This document shows, piece by piece, positions 14,668 to 22,856 of a DNA stretch of 32,288 nt. A model generated the notes under the pieces. It did no database searches, had not been told where the DNA came from, and saw only the letters and a list, made by a program, of their open reading frames with translations. A program made the position numbers and the translations under genes. Positions within the stretch are counted from its first letter, which is position 1. The number at the start of each line of letters is the position of its first letter. The stretch comes from an uncultured Eubacteriales bacterium (GTDB lineage: Bacteria > Bacillota > Clostridia > Oscillospirales > Acutalibacteraceae), in assembly GCA_934464615.1 (NCBI GenBank), contig CAKSKA010000015.1:1-32288 (forward strand), read 5' to 3'.

Positions 14668-14946
14668 AACAAAACCGATGAGGAAGAGTAGTAACTTATT
14701 ACAGTTGCGTTTTAAGAGAGTTGCCGACGGTGGGATGGCAATAACGTGCTTTTAAGCGAATGGACTTCCGAGGGCAGACCGAACAGTTTATTAAGTAGGC
14801 TCTGACGGGGTGCGCGTCCGTTATCATAAGCGCCGCATATGTTTGTATGTGTTATGAGTGAAAGCGTTTGCTTTAATTTGGGTGGTACCGCGTATCATTG
14901 TTGATTCGTCCCAAGTATCCTTTTAGGATGCTTGGGATTTTTTGTA
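14668..14946 (+). promoter_or_regulatory. T-box riboswitch, tryptophan specifier
   Basis: The leader has the T-box layout. A Stem I starts GATGAGGAAGAGTAGTAAC with an AGTA motif, followed by a distal loop GGTGGGA (about 14729-14735) closed by TTGCC/GGCAA. The specifier region GAA-TGG-AC gives codon UGG (14761-14763). The conserved GGGTGGTACCGCG (14880-14892) pairs with the tRNA acceptor end. Its terminator is at 14910-14946. Uncharged tRNA-Trp would stabilise the antiterminator and turn on the importer genes. Specifier assignment rests on position and the following purine, and agrees with the downstream genes. Confidence 0.9.
14910..14946 (+). terminator. T-box-controlled terminator
   Basis: CCCAAG-T-ATCC pairs with GGAT-G-CTTGGG around a TTTTA loop, followed by ATTTTTTG. 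It is mutually exclusive with the antiterminator that contains GGTGGTACCGCG. Confidence 0.88.
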
Positions 14947-14962
14947 TTTGGAGGTTTTTAAA

Positions 14963-15052
14963 ATGTTTATTTTGGTTAAACGATGGCGCAGTTGCCTTGA
15001 TAATAAAAACAAAATTTACAAATTTAAAACAAAAAGAGGTAATTTAAGATGA
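14963..15052 (+). CDS. Possible 29-codon leader ORF coupled to trpX
   Basis: An ATG preceded by GGAGG (14950-14954, eight-base spacer) opens a 29-codon frame between the T-box terminator and trpX. The peptide is basic (many K and R) with one tryptophan codon (residue 8) and two cysteine-like landmarks few enough to exclude a known family. Its stop codon TGA (15050-15052) overlaps the trpX ATG as ATGA. No family is recognised. It may be a real leader peptide, a translational coupling device, or chance. trpX also has its own site, AGAGGT, nine bases before its ATG. Confidence 0.4.
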   Translation: MFILVKRWRSCLDNKNKIYKFKTKRGNLR

Positions 15053-16035
15053 AAAAAATAATTAAAGTATTATCAATTATAACTGCAATATGCTGCGTGG
15101 CTGCAATGTTTGCCGGCTGCGGTAAAAAACAAGACGAGAACAAAGAACTTAAAATAGGCATTATACAGTATATGAGCCACCCGTCGCTTGACAACTGTTA
15201 TAACGGCGTTGTAAAAGCACTTGACGAATCTGGCATAAATTACAAGGCTGACCGCCAGATAGGCTCGGCAAACTCGGCTGAATCCGATTGTGCAAACTTT
15301 GCAAAAACAATGGTTGCCGCAAATTACGATATGATAATTGCCATTGCAACTCCGGCGGCAAAAGCTGCCTTTAATGCAACGGACGATACAAATATTCCCG
15401 TAATTTTCTGTGCGGTTTCCGATCCGGCGGCGGCAGGACTGGTAGAAAGCAACGAAAATCCCGGTTATCTTTGCACAGGCACTTCCGATGTACTTGACCT
15501 TGAAGCACAGGTAACACTTATCCAGACAATGCAACCGTCAGTTAAAAAAATAGGAATACTTTACACTTCCTCCGAAGATAATTCCGTTACAAATCTTGCA
15601 AACTTTAAAAAGGTATGCGATAAACGCAATATTGAAGTTGTCGCTACAGCCGTTCAGAATGCGGGTGATATTCCCACAGCGGCAGACGACCTTGCAAGTA
15701 AGGTTGATTGTATAAATAATTTCACCGATAACAATGTTGTAAATAACCTGTCGGTTGTTTTAAGCGCCGCGGATAAATACGGTATTCCGGTATACGGCAG
15801 CGAAGAAACACAGGTTGAAAAGGGATGTCTGGCATCTGTATCCATAGATTATGTGGCTCTCGGCAAGGTTACGGGAGAAATGGCAGTATCCGTGCTGGGC
15901 GGCGCAGACGCTAAAACAATGGCGGTAAAGACAATAAGTGACGCAACCCCCATTGTAAACACAGACGTTTTATCCAAGCTTAAAATGGAGATGCCGGCGG
16001 CATACGAATCGGCTGCAACGGTAACTACAAAATAA
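15049..16035 (+). CDS. trpX: ABC transporter substrate-binding lipoprotein, TrpX-like
   Basis: A 328-residue periplasmic-binding-type lipoprotein of the COG2984 family. The signal peptide ends in the lipobox F-A-G-C with acylated Cys24. The mature protein shows a two-lobe fold: G-I-I-Q-Y-M-S-H-P-S-L-D (start of the first lobe), I-A-I-A-T-P-A-A-K, P-V-I-F-C-A-V-S-D-P and G-I-L-Y-T-S-S-E-D-N-S (family landmarks). TrpXYZ systems are known T-box-regulated tryptophan importers in Bacillota, and the upstream UGG specifier supports tryptophan as the ligand here. First gene of a three-gene operon; start supported by AGAGGT. Confidence 0.9.
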   Translation: MKKIIKVLSIITAICCVAAMFAGCGKKQDENKELKIGIIQYMSHPSLDNCYNGVVKALDESGINYKADRQIGSANSAESDCANFAKTMVAANYDMIIAIATPAAKAAFNATDDTNIPVIFCAVSDPAAAGLVESNENPGYLCTGTSDVLDLEAQVTLIQTMQPSVKKIGILYTSSEDNSVTNLANFKKVCDKRNIEVVATAVQNAGDIPTAADDLASKVDCINNFTDNNVVNNLSVVLSAADKYGIPVYGSEETQVEKGCLASVSIDYVALGKVTGEMAVSVLGGADAKTMAVKTISDATPIVNTDVLSKLKMEMPAAYESAATVTTK

Positions 16036-16050
16036 GGGAGCATAAATTAT

Positions 16051-16989
16051 ATGGGGATTTTAAGCACGGTTGAGGTTTTTTGCGAAACCGGACTTGTATT
16101 TGCAATAATAGCGCTGGGTTACTATGTTTCGTATTATATACTCGATTTTCCCGACCTTACGGTAGAGGGTACGTTTGTATCGGGTGCGGTGGTATTCGGC
16201 GTGCTGGTAAGCCATAAGTTTAATCCGTGGTTGGCACTTGTTTTGTCATTCGTTGCGGGCGCTGTTTTCGGCGCCGTAACGGGTGTGCTGCACGTTAAAT
16301 TAAAAATTAAACCGCTGCTTTGCGGTATATTGGTTTCAACGGCTTTAATAAGTATAAATTTAGTGGCAACTTCCGCCGGAATGACGGGCGACTTCAGCGG
16401 TCAGGCTTCCTCATCCATTTCTTACGGCCGTGCGGTAAAAACATTGCACGATGCGTTTTTCGGTGATATTATACCATCAAAGGTGAACAACGTATCGGTA
16501 AGGGATCTTATACTGTTTTTTGCAGCGGCTGTATTTTGCAAAGTTATGCTTGATTTGTATTTTAAAAGCAAAAACGGATTATTGCTTCGTGCTGCGGGAA
16601 ATAACGGTCAGTTTGTAAAAATGCTCGGCGTTGATCCCGGTAACAGCAAAATAATAGGCCTTGCAATAGGCAACGGCTTGGCAGCGGTGTCCGGTGCGCT
16701 GTACACGCATATAAGCGGCAATGTAAATCAAAGCATGGGTATAGGAATGATAGTAATCGGCCTTGCGTCCCTTATAATAGGAACTTCGGTTTTTGCAAAG
16801 GTGAAGTTTTTAAAACCCACAACCAAGGTTATTTTAGGCGCGATAATTTATCAGGCATGCCTTACGGTAGCTCAAAAGCTCGGCGTGCCGAGTGTCTACA
16901 ATAAATTGATAATGGCGGTAATATTTACCGTGGCGCTTGTTTTAAGCGGTAAAGCAAAAAAAGGGGTGGCTGCCGATGTTAGAGCTTAA
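16051..16989 (+). CDS. trpY: ABC transporter permease, TrpY-like
   Basis: A 312-residue multi-helix permease (roughly eight to nine hydrophobic segments) of the branched-chain/ribose-type inner-membrane superfamily, COG4120 group. Conserved features are D-F-P-D-L-T-V-E-G-T-F near residues 31-41, L-K-I-K-P-L-L-C-G-I-L, L-L-R-A-A-G-N-N and I-G-L-A-I-G-N-G-L-A-A-V-S-G-A-L. It forms the membrane channel for TrpX-delivered substrate. ATG 16051 follows AAGGGAG. The 3' end overlaps trpZ by 14 bases. Confidence 0.9.
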   Translation: MGILSTVEVFCETGLVFAIIALGYYVSYYILDFPDLTVEGTFVSGAVVFGVLVSHKFNPWLALVLSFVAGAVFGAVTGVLHVKLKIKPLLCGILVSTALISINLVATSAGMTGDFSGQASSSISYGRAVKTLHDAFFGDIIPSKVNNVSVRDLILFFAAAVFCKVMLDLYFKSKNGLLLRAAGNNGQFVKMLGVDPGNSKIIGLAIGNGLAAVSGALYTHISGNVNQSMGIGMIVIGLASLIIGTSVFAKVKFLKPTTKVILGAIIYQACLTVAQKLGVPSVYNKLIMAVIFTVALVLSGKAKKGVAADVRA

Positions 16990-17749
16990 TAATATATGCA
17001 CCGTCTTTAATAAAGGTACCGTAGATGAAATGACGTTGTTTGACAATTTCAACTTTAAAGTAAACAAGGGTGATTTTGTTTCGATTGTCGGCTCAAACGG
17101 CTCGGGCAAAACAACAATGCTTAATATTATTTGCGGCAACTGCATGGCTGACAGCGGCACCGTGATTTTTAAGGACAGGGATATAACAAAACTCAGCGAA
17201 CACAAACGCGCAAGATTTATAGGCAGGGTGTTTCAGGATCCTAAAATGGGTACTTGCTCAAACCTTACAGTACTTGAAAATTTTGCATTGGCGGACAATA
17301 AAAATAAACCGTATTCGCTGACGTCTGCCGTCAACAAAAAAAAGGTTGATTATTACAGAGAACTGCTTAAAGCCTGCAATATGGGACTTGAGGACAGAAT
17401 GAACGTGCCCGTAGGCCTTTTAAGCGGCGGTCAGCGTCAGGCAATAGCGCTGGTTATATCAGGTATGACAAAGGTGGATTTGCTTATACTTGACGAGCAT
17501 ACGGCGGCATTGGATCCGAAATCCTCGGAAACGGTTATGGAACTTACCGATAAACTTGTAAAGGAAAACGGAATGACCGCAGTGATGGTAACGCACAACC
17601 TGCGCTTTGCCACACAATACGGCAGCCGTCTTATTATGATGGATAAGGGCAACATAATTCTTGATAAATCGGGCAAAGAAAAACAGGAAACGCAGATTGA
17701 AGATATTTTAAAAATATTTAACGAAATAAGTATTGAATGCGGAAATTAA
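16976..17749 (+). CDS. trpZ: ABC transporter ATP-binding protein, TrpZ-like
   Basis: The 257-residue ATPase that powers the importer. Walker A is G-S-N-G-S-G-K-T (39-46), the signature is L-S-G-G-Q-R-Q-A, Walker B with its extension is L-L-I-L-D-E-H-T-A-A-L-D-P, and the switch histidine is in M-V-T-H-N-L. The E-H-T-A-A-L form is usual for this COG1101 group. It overlaps trpY by 14 bases, so the two are translationally linked. A clear terminator ends the operon. Confidence 0.92.
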   Translation: MLELNNICTVFNKGTVDEMTLFDNFNFKVNKGDFVSIVGSNGSGKTTMLNIICGNCMADSGTVIFKDRDITKLSEHKRARFIGRVFQDPKMGTCSNLTVLENFALADNKNKPYSLTSAVNKKKVDYYRELLKACNMGLEDRMNVPVGLLSGGQRQAIALVISGMTKVDLLILDEHTAALDPKSSETVMELTDKLVKENGMTAVMVTHNLRFATQYGSRLIMMDKGNIILDKSGKEKQETQIEDILKIFNEISIECGN

Positions 17750-17750
17750 A

Positions 17751-17786
17751 AAATAACGGGATACTTCAAGGTATCCTGTTATTTTT
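17751..17786 (+). terminator. Terminator of trpXYZ
   Basis: A 14-bp stem (AAATAACGGGATAC / GTATCCTGTTATTT, one G-U), loop TTCAAG, then T-rich tail, starting two bases after the trpZ stop. Confidence 0.9.
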
Positions 17787-17789
17787 ATG

Positions 17790-17818
17790 TTGAAAAACCC
17801 TTTTAAGTGTGTTAGTAT
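17790..17818 (+). promoter_or_regulatory. Promoter of the nag operon
   Basis: TTGAAA (17790-17795) and TAGTAT (17813-17818) with a 17-base spacer, 31 bases before nagB. No obvious operator palindrome is seen. Confidence 0.6.
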
Positions 17819-17849
17819 GTAATTCAGAAGAAAAGGTAGGTTATGTAAA

Positions 17850-18560
17850 ATGAAATTTATTGAAGTTGATTCCTATAAAAAATTAAGCAGACAAGCCGCC
17901 AACATTATTTCCGCGCAAATTATAATCAAGCCGGATTCGGTGTTGGGATTGGCTACCGGTTCTTCGCCGCTTGGAATTTACAGCCAGTTGATAGAATGGT
18001 ATAACAAAGGCGACGTTGATTTTTCGACGGTTACATCGGTAAATCTTGATGAGTATGTCGGACTTGAAGGCAGCAATGAGCAAAGTTATCGTTATTTTAT
18101 GGATCACAATTTTTTCAACCATATAAATATTGATAAGCAAAAGACATTTGTGCCTAACGGCGTTGCGGAAAATCTTGAAGAAGAATGCAAAAAATACGAC
18201 GAGAATATTAAAAAACTCGGCGGTATAGATATGCAGCTGCTCGGTATAGGCCTTGACGGACATATAGGCTTTAACGAACCGGACGATTACTTTGTTAAGA
18301 ATACGCATGTTGTCGATCTGGATGAGTCTACCATTAAAGCGAATGCGCGCTTTTTTGCAAGTGAGTCCGAAGTTCCGCGAAAAGCCGTAACCCTCGGTAT
18401 GATATCAATTATGCAGGCTAAAAAAATAGTGCTTATTGCCAACGGCGAGAAAAAGCGCGATATCATAGAAAAGGCGTTTTTCGGTCCCATAACGCCGAAA
18501 ATTCCTGCGTCGATTTTACAGTTGCATAAAGATTTAGTAGTGATTTACAGCAAGAATTAA
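17850..18560 (+). CDS. nagB: Glucosamine-6-phosphate deaminase
   Basis: It converts glucosamine-6-phosphate to fructose-6-phosphate and ammonia, feeding amino sugars into glycolysis. The 236 residues show L-G-L-A-T-G-S-S-P-L-G-I-Y (phosphate loop), V-N-L-D-E-Y-V-G-L (catalytic aspartate) and G-I-G-L-D-G-H-I-G-F-N-E-P (catalytic Asp-His-Glu group). Length matches the short Bacillus-type NagB without the E. coli allosteric tail. It is first in a nagB - kinase - nagA operon, 11 bases before the kinase. Confidence 0.94.
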   Translation: MKFIEVDSYKKLSRQAANIISAQIIIKPDSVLGLATGSSPLGIYSQLIEWYNKGDVDFSTVTSVNLDEYVGLEGSNEQSYRYFMDHNFFNHINIDKQKTFVPNGVAENLEEECKKYDENIKKLGGIDMQLLGIGLDGHIGFNEPDDYFVKNTHVVDLDESTIKANARFFASESEVPRKAVTLGMISIMQAKKIVLIANGEKKRDIIEKAFFGPITPKIPASILQLHKDLVVIYSKN

Positions 18561-18571
18561 AGGGGTTAATT

Positions 18572-19654
18572 ATGGACAAACATTTGTTGAAAATACTTGA
18601 CAATTACGATATTTGCGGCGAGATTAAGGACGTCAGTGCTTACGGTGACGGACATATAAACAGGACCTACGAAGTACTGGCTGATAAAAATTATCTCCTG
18701 CAAAAAATTAACAACACAGTCTTTCCGCATCCCGAGGAATTAATGGAAAACTATGTTGCCGTAACGCAGTATTTAAAAAAGATAATAATTGCAAACGGCG
18801 GTGATCCCGAGCGTGAAACACTTACTGTAATATACACCAAGGACGGCAAGAGCTTTTGCAAAACAGAGGACGGCGAGTTTTATCGCTTGCTCGTTTTTAT
18901 AGATGCAGTAAGCATAAATATAACAAACGATCCCGCGGAACTTTTCAGTGTGGCGTCTGCCTTCGGCAAATTCCAGAATGACCTTGCCGATTATGACGCA
19001 TCGACATTGCATGAAGTAATACCGCAATTCCACGATACGTTAAAAAGATATAATGATTTAATTGTGGCTATTGAAGAAAATAAGGCATCAAGAGCAGACA
19101 GCGTTAAGGATGAAATAGAATATGCAATCGGTATGAAAGACCGCATAGGCGTTGTGGTAAACGGCATTAAAGACGGCAGCATACCGTTGCGTGTTACACA
19201 TAATGATACAAAGCTTAATAATGTTTTACTTGATAAGGACACAAAAGAATGTGTTTGCGTTATTGACCTTGATACCGTAATGCCGGGCTCGTATTTGTAC
19301 GATTACGGCGATGCACTGCGCTTTGCGGGCTCCTCTGCCGATGAGGACGAGAAGGATTTGGGCAAGGTATATTTTGATATGGATAAATTCACCGCGTTTA
19401 CAAAGGGATATTTATCCAGAGTTAAGGGCGTTTTAACCGAAAAGGAAAAATCGCTTTTGCCGTTCTCTGTAGAACTTATGACTTACGAATGCGGTATAAG
19501 ATTTTTAACCGATTATTTAAACGGTGATACATATTTCCGAATTGCTTACAGCGACCACAACCTTGTTCGTGCAAGGGCACAGTTTAAATTGGCGCAGGAC
19601 GTTGACCGTAAACTTGACGAAATGGCAAAAGTGGTTGAACTTTATTCAAAATAA
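18572..19654 (+). CDS. APH-fold sugar kinase, N-acetylhexosamine kinase-like
   Basis: A 360-residue aminoglycoside-phosphotransferase-fold kinase, similar in length and layout to bifidobacterial N-acetylhexosamine 1-kinase (NahK, ~359 aa). Seen are the N-terminal loop Y-G-D-G-H-I-N-R-T-Y, the strand Y-L-L-Q-K-I-N (ATP lysine), the catalytic H-N-D-T-K-L-N-N-V (His210, Asp212) and the metal motif V-I-D-L-D-T-V (Asp232). It lies between nagB and nagA, so the substrate is probably N-acetylglucosamine or a related hexosamine. Whether it phosphorylates O1 or O6 cannot be read from the sequence; O6 would feed NagA directly. Confidence 0.82.
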   Translation: MDKHLLKILDNYDICGEIKDVSAYGDGHINRTYEVLADKNYLLQKINNTVFPHPEELMENYVAVTQYLKKIIIANGGDPERETLTVIYTKDGKSFCKTEDGEFYRLLVFIDAVSINITNDPAELFSVASAFGKFQNDLADYDASTLHEVIPQFHDTLKRYNDLIVAIEENKASRADSVKDEIEYAIGMKDRIGVVVNGIKDGSIPLRVTHNDTKLNNVLLDKDTKECVCVIDLDTVMPGSYLYDYGDALRFAGSSADEDEKDLGKVYFDMDKFTAFTKGYLSRVKGVLTEKEKSLLPFSVELMTYECGIRFLTDYLNGDTYFRIAYSDHNLVRARAQFKLAQDVDRKLDEMAKVVELYSK

Positions 19655-19663
19655 GGTGAAATT

Positions 19664-20734
19664 ATGGCTGTTAAAGTTTATAAAAATGCCGATATTTACG
19701 GCAATTTAACCGATATAAAGGTTGAAAACGGCAAAATAATAAGCGTCGGAAAGTGTGGCGACGACGGTTGCGATTTGGGCGGCGCAAAAGTATTTGCCGG
19801 ACTTATAGACGTGCATGCGCACGGATGTATGAATATAGAAGCCAACAGCGGCAGAATAGACGAGTTATCGCATTATGAGGCATGCCACGGTACAACCTCC
19901 TGGCTGCCGACCACCGCAACCGTTGCATTGGATACGATATACAATGCGGTAAATAGGAATATTACTGAAATTCCGGGCGCGCATGTGTTGGGATTTCACG
20001 CCGAAGGACCGTACATAGCCGCAAGCCGTAAAGGCGCACAGGATGAGAAATATATAAGAATTCCGAATATTGAAGAATTTGAAACTCTGCCGAATATACG
20101 TATGGTAACCGTTGCGCCCGAAGTTGAGGGAGCGCTTGATTTTATTAAAAAGTGCAAATGTATAGTGTCGCTCGGTCATACCGACAGCGATTACGAAACG
20201 GCGATAAAAGCCATTGAAAACGGCGCATTAAGCCTTACCCATACATTTAATGCAATGCCGCCCATGCTGCATCGCAATCCGGGGGTAATAGGCGCAGCGG
20301 CGGAAAAACGGATTTATGCACAGCTTATATGCGACGGACTGCATGTCAGCAGGGGCGCCGTATGGATGCTTTACAGGGCTTTCGGGGCGGACAGGATAAC
20401 GCTTATAAGCGATTCCATACAAACTGCCGGACTGCCAGACGGCGAATATACTTCAGGCGGTTTGCCGGTTGTGCTTAAAAACAACGTATGCCGTCTGCAC
20501 GACGGAACATTGGCAGGCAGTTCTTCTTTCCTGCTTGATTGCGTAAAAACGGCAATCGAGTTCGGAATACCGGAAAAAGACGCGTTTAAAATGGCAAGCG
20601 AAACACCGGCAGTCCTTTTGGGTGTTAAAAAAGGCAAATTGGAAGTCGGATATGATGCGGACTTTATAGTTTTGGATAAAAACTATAATCTGCTTAAAAC
20701 CGTAATAGACGGCGAAATATATTTTGAAATATAA
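19664..20734 (+). CDS. nagA: N-acetylglucosamine-6-phosphate deacetylase
   Basis: It removes acetate from GlcNAc-6-phosphate to give glucosamine-6-phosphate, the NagB substrate. The 356 residues form an amidohydrolase TIM barrel: metal motif D-V-H-A-H-G (49-54), G-F-H-A-E-G-P-Y-I (metal glutamate), S-L-G-H-T-D-S-D-Y, L-T-H-T-F-N-A-M-P-P (metal histidine and substrate loop) and catalytic aspartate in L-I-S-D-S-I-Q-T-A-G. All are intact. Start ATG follows AAGGTG, nine bases after the kinase stop. A terminator closes the operon. Confidence 0.94.
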   Translation: MAVKVYKNADIYGNLTDIKVENGKIISVGKCGDDGCDLGGAKVFAGLIDVHAHGCMNIEANSGRIDELSHYEACHGTTSWLPTTATVALDTIYNAVNRNITEIPGAHVLGFHAEGPYIAASRKGAQDEKYIRIPNIEEFETLPNIRMVTVAPEVEGALDFIKKCKCIVSLGHTDSDYETAIKAIENGALSLTHTFNAMPPMLHRNPGVIGAAAEKRIYAQLICDGLHVSRGAVWMLYRAFGADRITLISDSIQTAGLPDGEYTSGGLPVVLKNNVCRLHDGTLAGSSSFLLDCVKTAIEFGIPEKDAFKMASETPAVLLGVKKGKLEVGYDADFIVLDKNYNLLKTVIDGEIYFEI

Positions 20735-20744
20735 CAGTAATAAT

Positions 20745-20784
20745 AAAACGGTGCGTATGAAATCATAACATACGCATCGTTTTT
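20745..20784 (+). terminator. Terminator of the nag operon
   Basis: A 15-bp stem (AAAACGGTGCGTATG / CATACGCATCGTTTT, one G-U) with a 9-base loop and a T-run. Confidence 0.9.
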
Positions 20785-20846
20785 GTGTTGTGATTAGGCA
20801 AAATTCGGGATTAAAAAATCTTTTGTAGGTCAATAATCATTTTATC

Positions 20847-20876
20847 TTGACAACACGGTGTAAAAAACAGTACAAT
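20847..20876 (+). promoter_or_regulatory. Sigma-A promoter of the rnj-dnaB gene cluster
   Basis: TTGACA (20847-20852) and TACAAT (20871-20876) with an 18-base spacer, about 70 bases before rnj. Confidence 0.7.
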
Positions 20877-20948
20877 ATATATTGATTATTTAAATATATA
20901 ATGGCAATAAAAATATAAAAAATTAAATCTTATAAAAGGAGTATTTAA

Positions 20949-22835
20949 ATGGCAGAACAAAACGCCGACAACAAACGAAAACCGACAAATAAAAGGAATA
21001 CTAAAAGCACGGCAAATTATAAGAATGCGGGCAAGAAAACTCCGCAAAAAAGCAAGAGCGTAAAACAGGCACAGAATAAGACCGCGCAAAAAAACAATGC
21101 GCAGGCGCAAAAAACGGCAGGCACACAACAAAGGACTCGCAAATCGGGTACGGGTGCATCGCGTACGCGCACAAAAACAAAACCGGTACGCATAACGCCG
21201 CTTGGCGGACTTGGTGAAATAGGTAAAAACATTACCCTTTACGAATACGGAAACGATATGTTCCTTGTAGATTGCGGAATGTCTTTTCCCGATGAAGAAA
21301 CGCCGGGCGTTGATATAGTTATACCGGATTTTACTTATGTGCTTGAGAATAAAGATAAGATTCGTGGACTTGTGCTGACACACGGACACGAGGACCATAT
21401 AGGCGCAATACCGTATTTGCTCAAGAATTTCAATGTGCCTATTTACGGCACACGTCTTACCTTAGGCCTTGTTGAATGTAAACTTAACGAACACAGGCTT
21501 ATGTCAAGCGCAAAGCTGAATGTTGTAAAAGCGGGCGATATTATACGTCTGGGTGCTTTCAGTTTAGAGTTTATTCACGTTAATCATTCAATTCCCGATT
21601 CTGTGGGACTTGCAATAAGATGTCCTGCCGGCGTAATCGTTCAGACGGGGGATTTTAAAATAGACACAACCCCTATCGACGATAAGGTTATAGACATTGC
21701 GCGGTTTGCCGAAATAGGCAAGGAGGGGGTACTGGCTTACCTTGCGGACTCGACAAACGCGGAACAGCCGGGTTTTACCGCATCCGAAAAAATTGTGGGT
21801 GAGTCTTTCTCAAATCTGTTTAAAAAGGCGGGCGACCACCGCATAATAGTTGCTACGTTTTCTTCAAACATACACCGAATTCAGCAAATAATCGACGAGG
21901 CTGTACGCTGCGGCAGGAAAGTCGCGGTGTCCGGCAGAAGTATGGTAAATGTCGTAAATATCGCAGCGCAGCTCGGTTATTTAAAGGTTGCCGACGGGGT
22001 GCTTATAGATATTGAGGCAATTAAAAAATATAATCCCGAAAAATTGGTGATTATAACGACCGGCTCTCAGGGCGAACCGCTGTCGGCGCTGCACCGCATA
22101 GCTTCGGGTGAGCACAGGAATGTGGAAATTGTTCCCGGAGATATGATAATTATTTCGGCAAAACCGATACCGGGCAACGAAAAACTTGTAAGCAAAGTTA
22201 TTAACGAACTTATGAAACGCGGCGCAAATGTTGTATATGAAAAAATGTACGACGTACACGTTTCCGGTCATGCCTGTCAGGAAGAACTTAAACTTATGTT
22301 AAGCATTGTTAAACCGAAGTACTTTATTCCGGTGCATGGCGAGCAGAAGCATTTGTTTAAGCACGCAAAACTTGCAAACAGTATGGGCATAAGCGATAAA
22401 AATATATTAATTACGTCAATAGGCAATGTTATAGAAGTGTCCGACAACAGCTTAAAGGTTGTGGATACAGTTCAGGCAGGACGTGTACTTGTAGACGGAC
22501 TCGGCGTCGGCGATGTGGGCAGTATCGTGCTGCGTGACAGACTGCATTTGTCCGAGGACGGAATTATAATTATAGTCTTAACCGTGGACGCGGCTTCGTC
22601 CGAGGTTGTCGCAGGTCCGGATGTTGTGTCAAGAGGATTTGTATATGTAAAAGAATCGGAAGAACTTATGCACGACATTACCGAAATTTCCTGTGATATA
22701 CTTGAAAATTGCTATATAAACGGAAACAGGGATTGGAACGCAATTAAAATCAAATTGCGCGACGGAGTTTCAAGATTTTTGTATGAGAGGACAAGAAGAA
22801 GTCCGATGATTCTTCCCATAATTATGGAGATATAA
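20949..22835 (+). CDS. rnj: Ribonuclease J
   Basis: A 5'-exo/endoribonuclease central to mRNA decay and rRNA maturation in Bacillota. The 628 residues start with a ~78-residue low-complexity basic extension (rich in K, N, Q, T, R), then the metallo-beta-lactamase core: I-T-P-L-G-G-L-G-E-I-G-K-N, the zinc motif T-H-G-H-E-D-H (His145-His150), G-D-F-K-I-D and the beta-CASP signatures, including T-G-S-Q-G-E-P and V-H-V-S-G-H-A. The extension makes it longer than B. subtilis RNase J1 (555 aa). Start ATG follows AAAGGAG. Whether it is J1 or J2 cannot be settled. gdpP follows 21 bases later. Confidence 0.94.
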   Translation: MAEQNADNKRKPTNKRNTKSTANYKNAGKKTPQKSKSVKQAQNKTAQKNNAQAQKTAGTQQRTRKSGTGASRTRTKTKPVRITPLGGLGEIGKNITLYEYGNDMFLVDCGMSFPDEETPGVDIVIPDFTYVLENKDKIRGLVLTHGHEDHIGAIPYLLKNFNVPIYGTRLTLGLVECKLNEHRLMSSAKLNVVKAGDIIRLGAFSLEFIHVNHSIPDSVGLAIRCPAGVIVQTGDFKIDTTPIDDKVIDIARFAEIGKEGVLAYLADSTNAEQPGFTASEKIVGESFSNLFKKAGDHRIIVATFSSNIHRIQQIIDEAVRCGRKVAVSGRSMVNVVNIAAQLGYLKVADGVLIDIEAIKKYNPEKLVIITTGSQGEPLSALHRIASGEHRNVEIVPGDMIIISAKPIPGNEKLVSKVINELMKRGANVVYEKMYDVHVSGHACQEELKLMLSIVKPKYFIPVHGEQKHLFKHAKLANSMGISDKNILITSIGNVIEVSDNSLKVVDTVQAGRVLVDGLGVGDVGSIVLRDRLHLSEDGIIIIVLTVDAASSEVVAGPDVVSRGFVYVKESEELMHDITEISCDILENCYINGNRDWNAIKIKLRDGVSRFLYERTRRSPMILPIIMEI

Positions 22836-22856
22836 AATACAAAGGAGGGTACCGGA

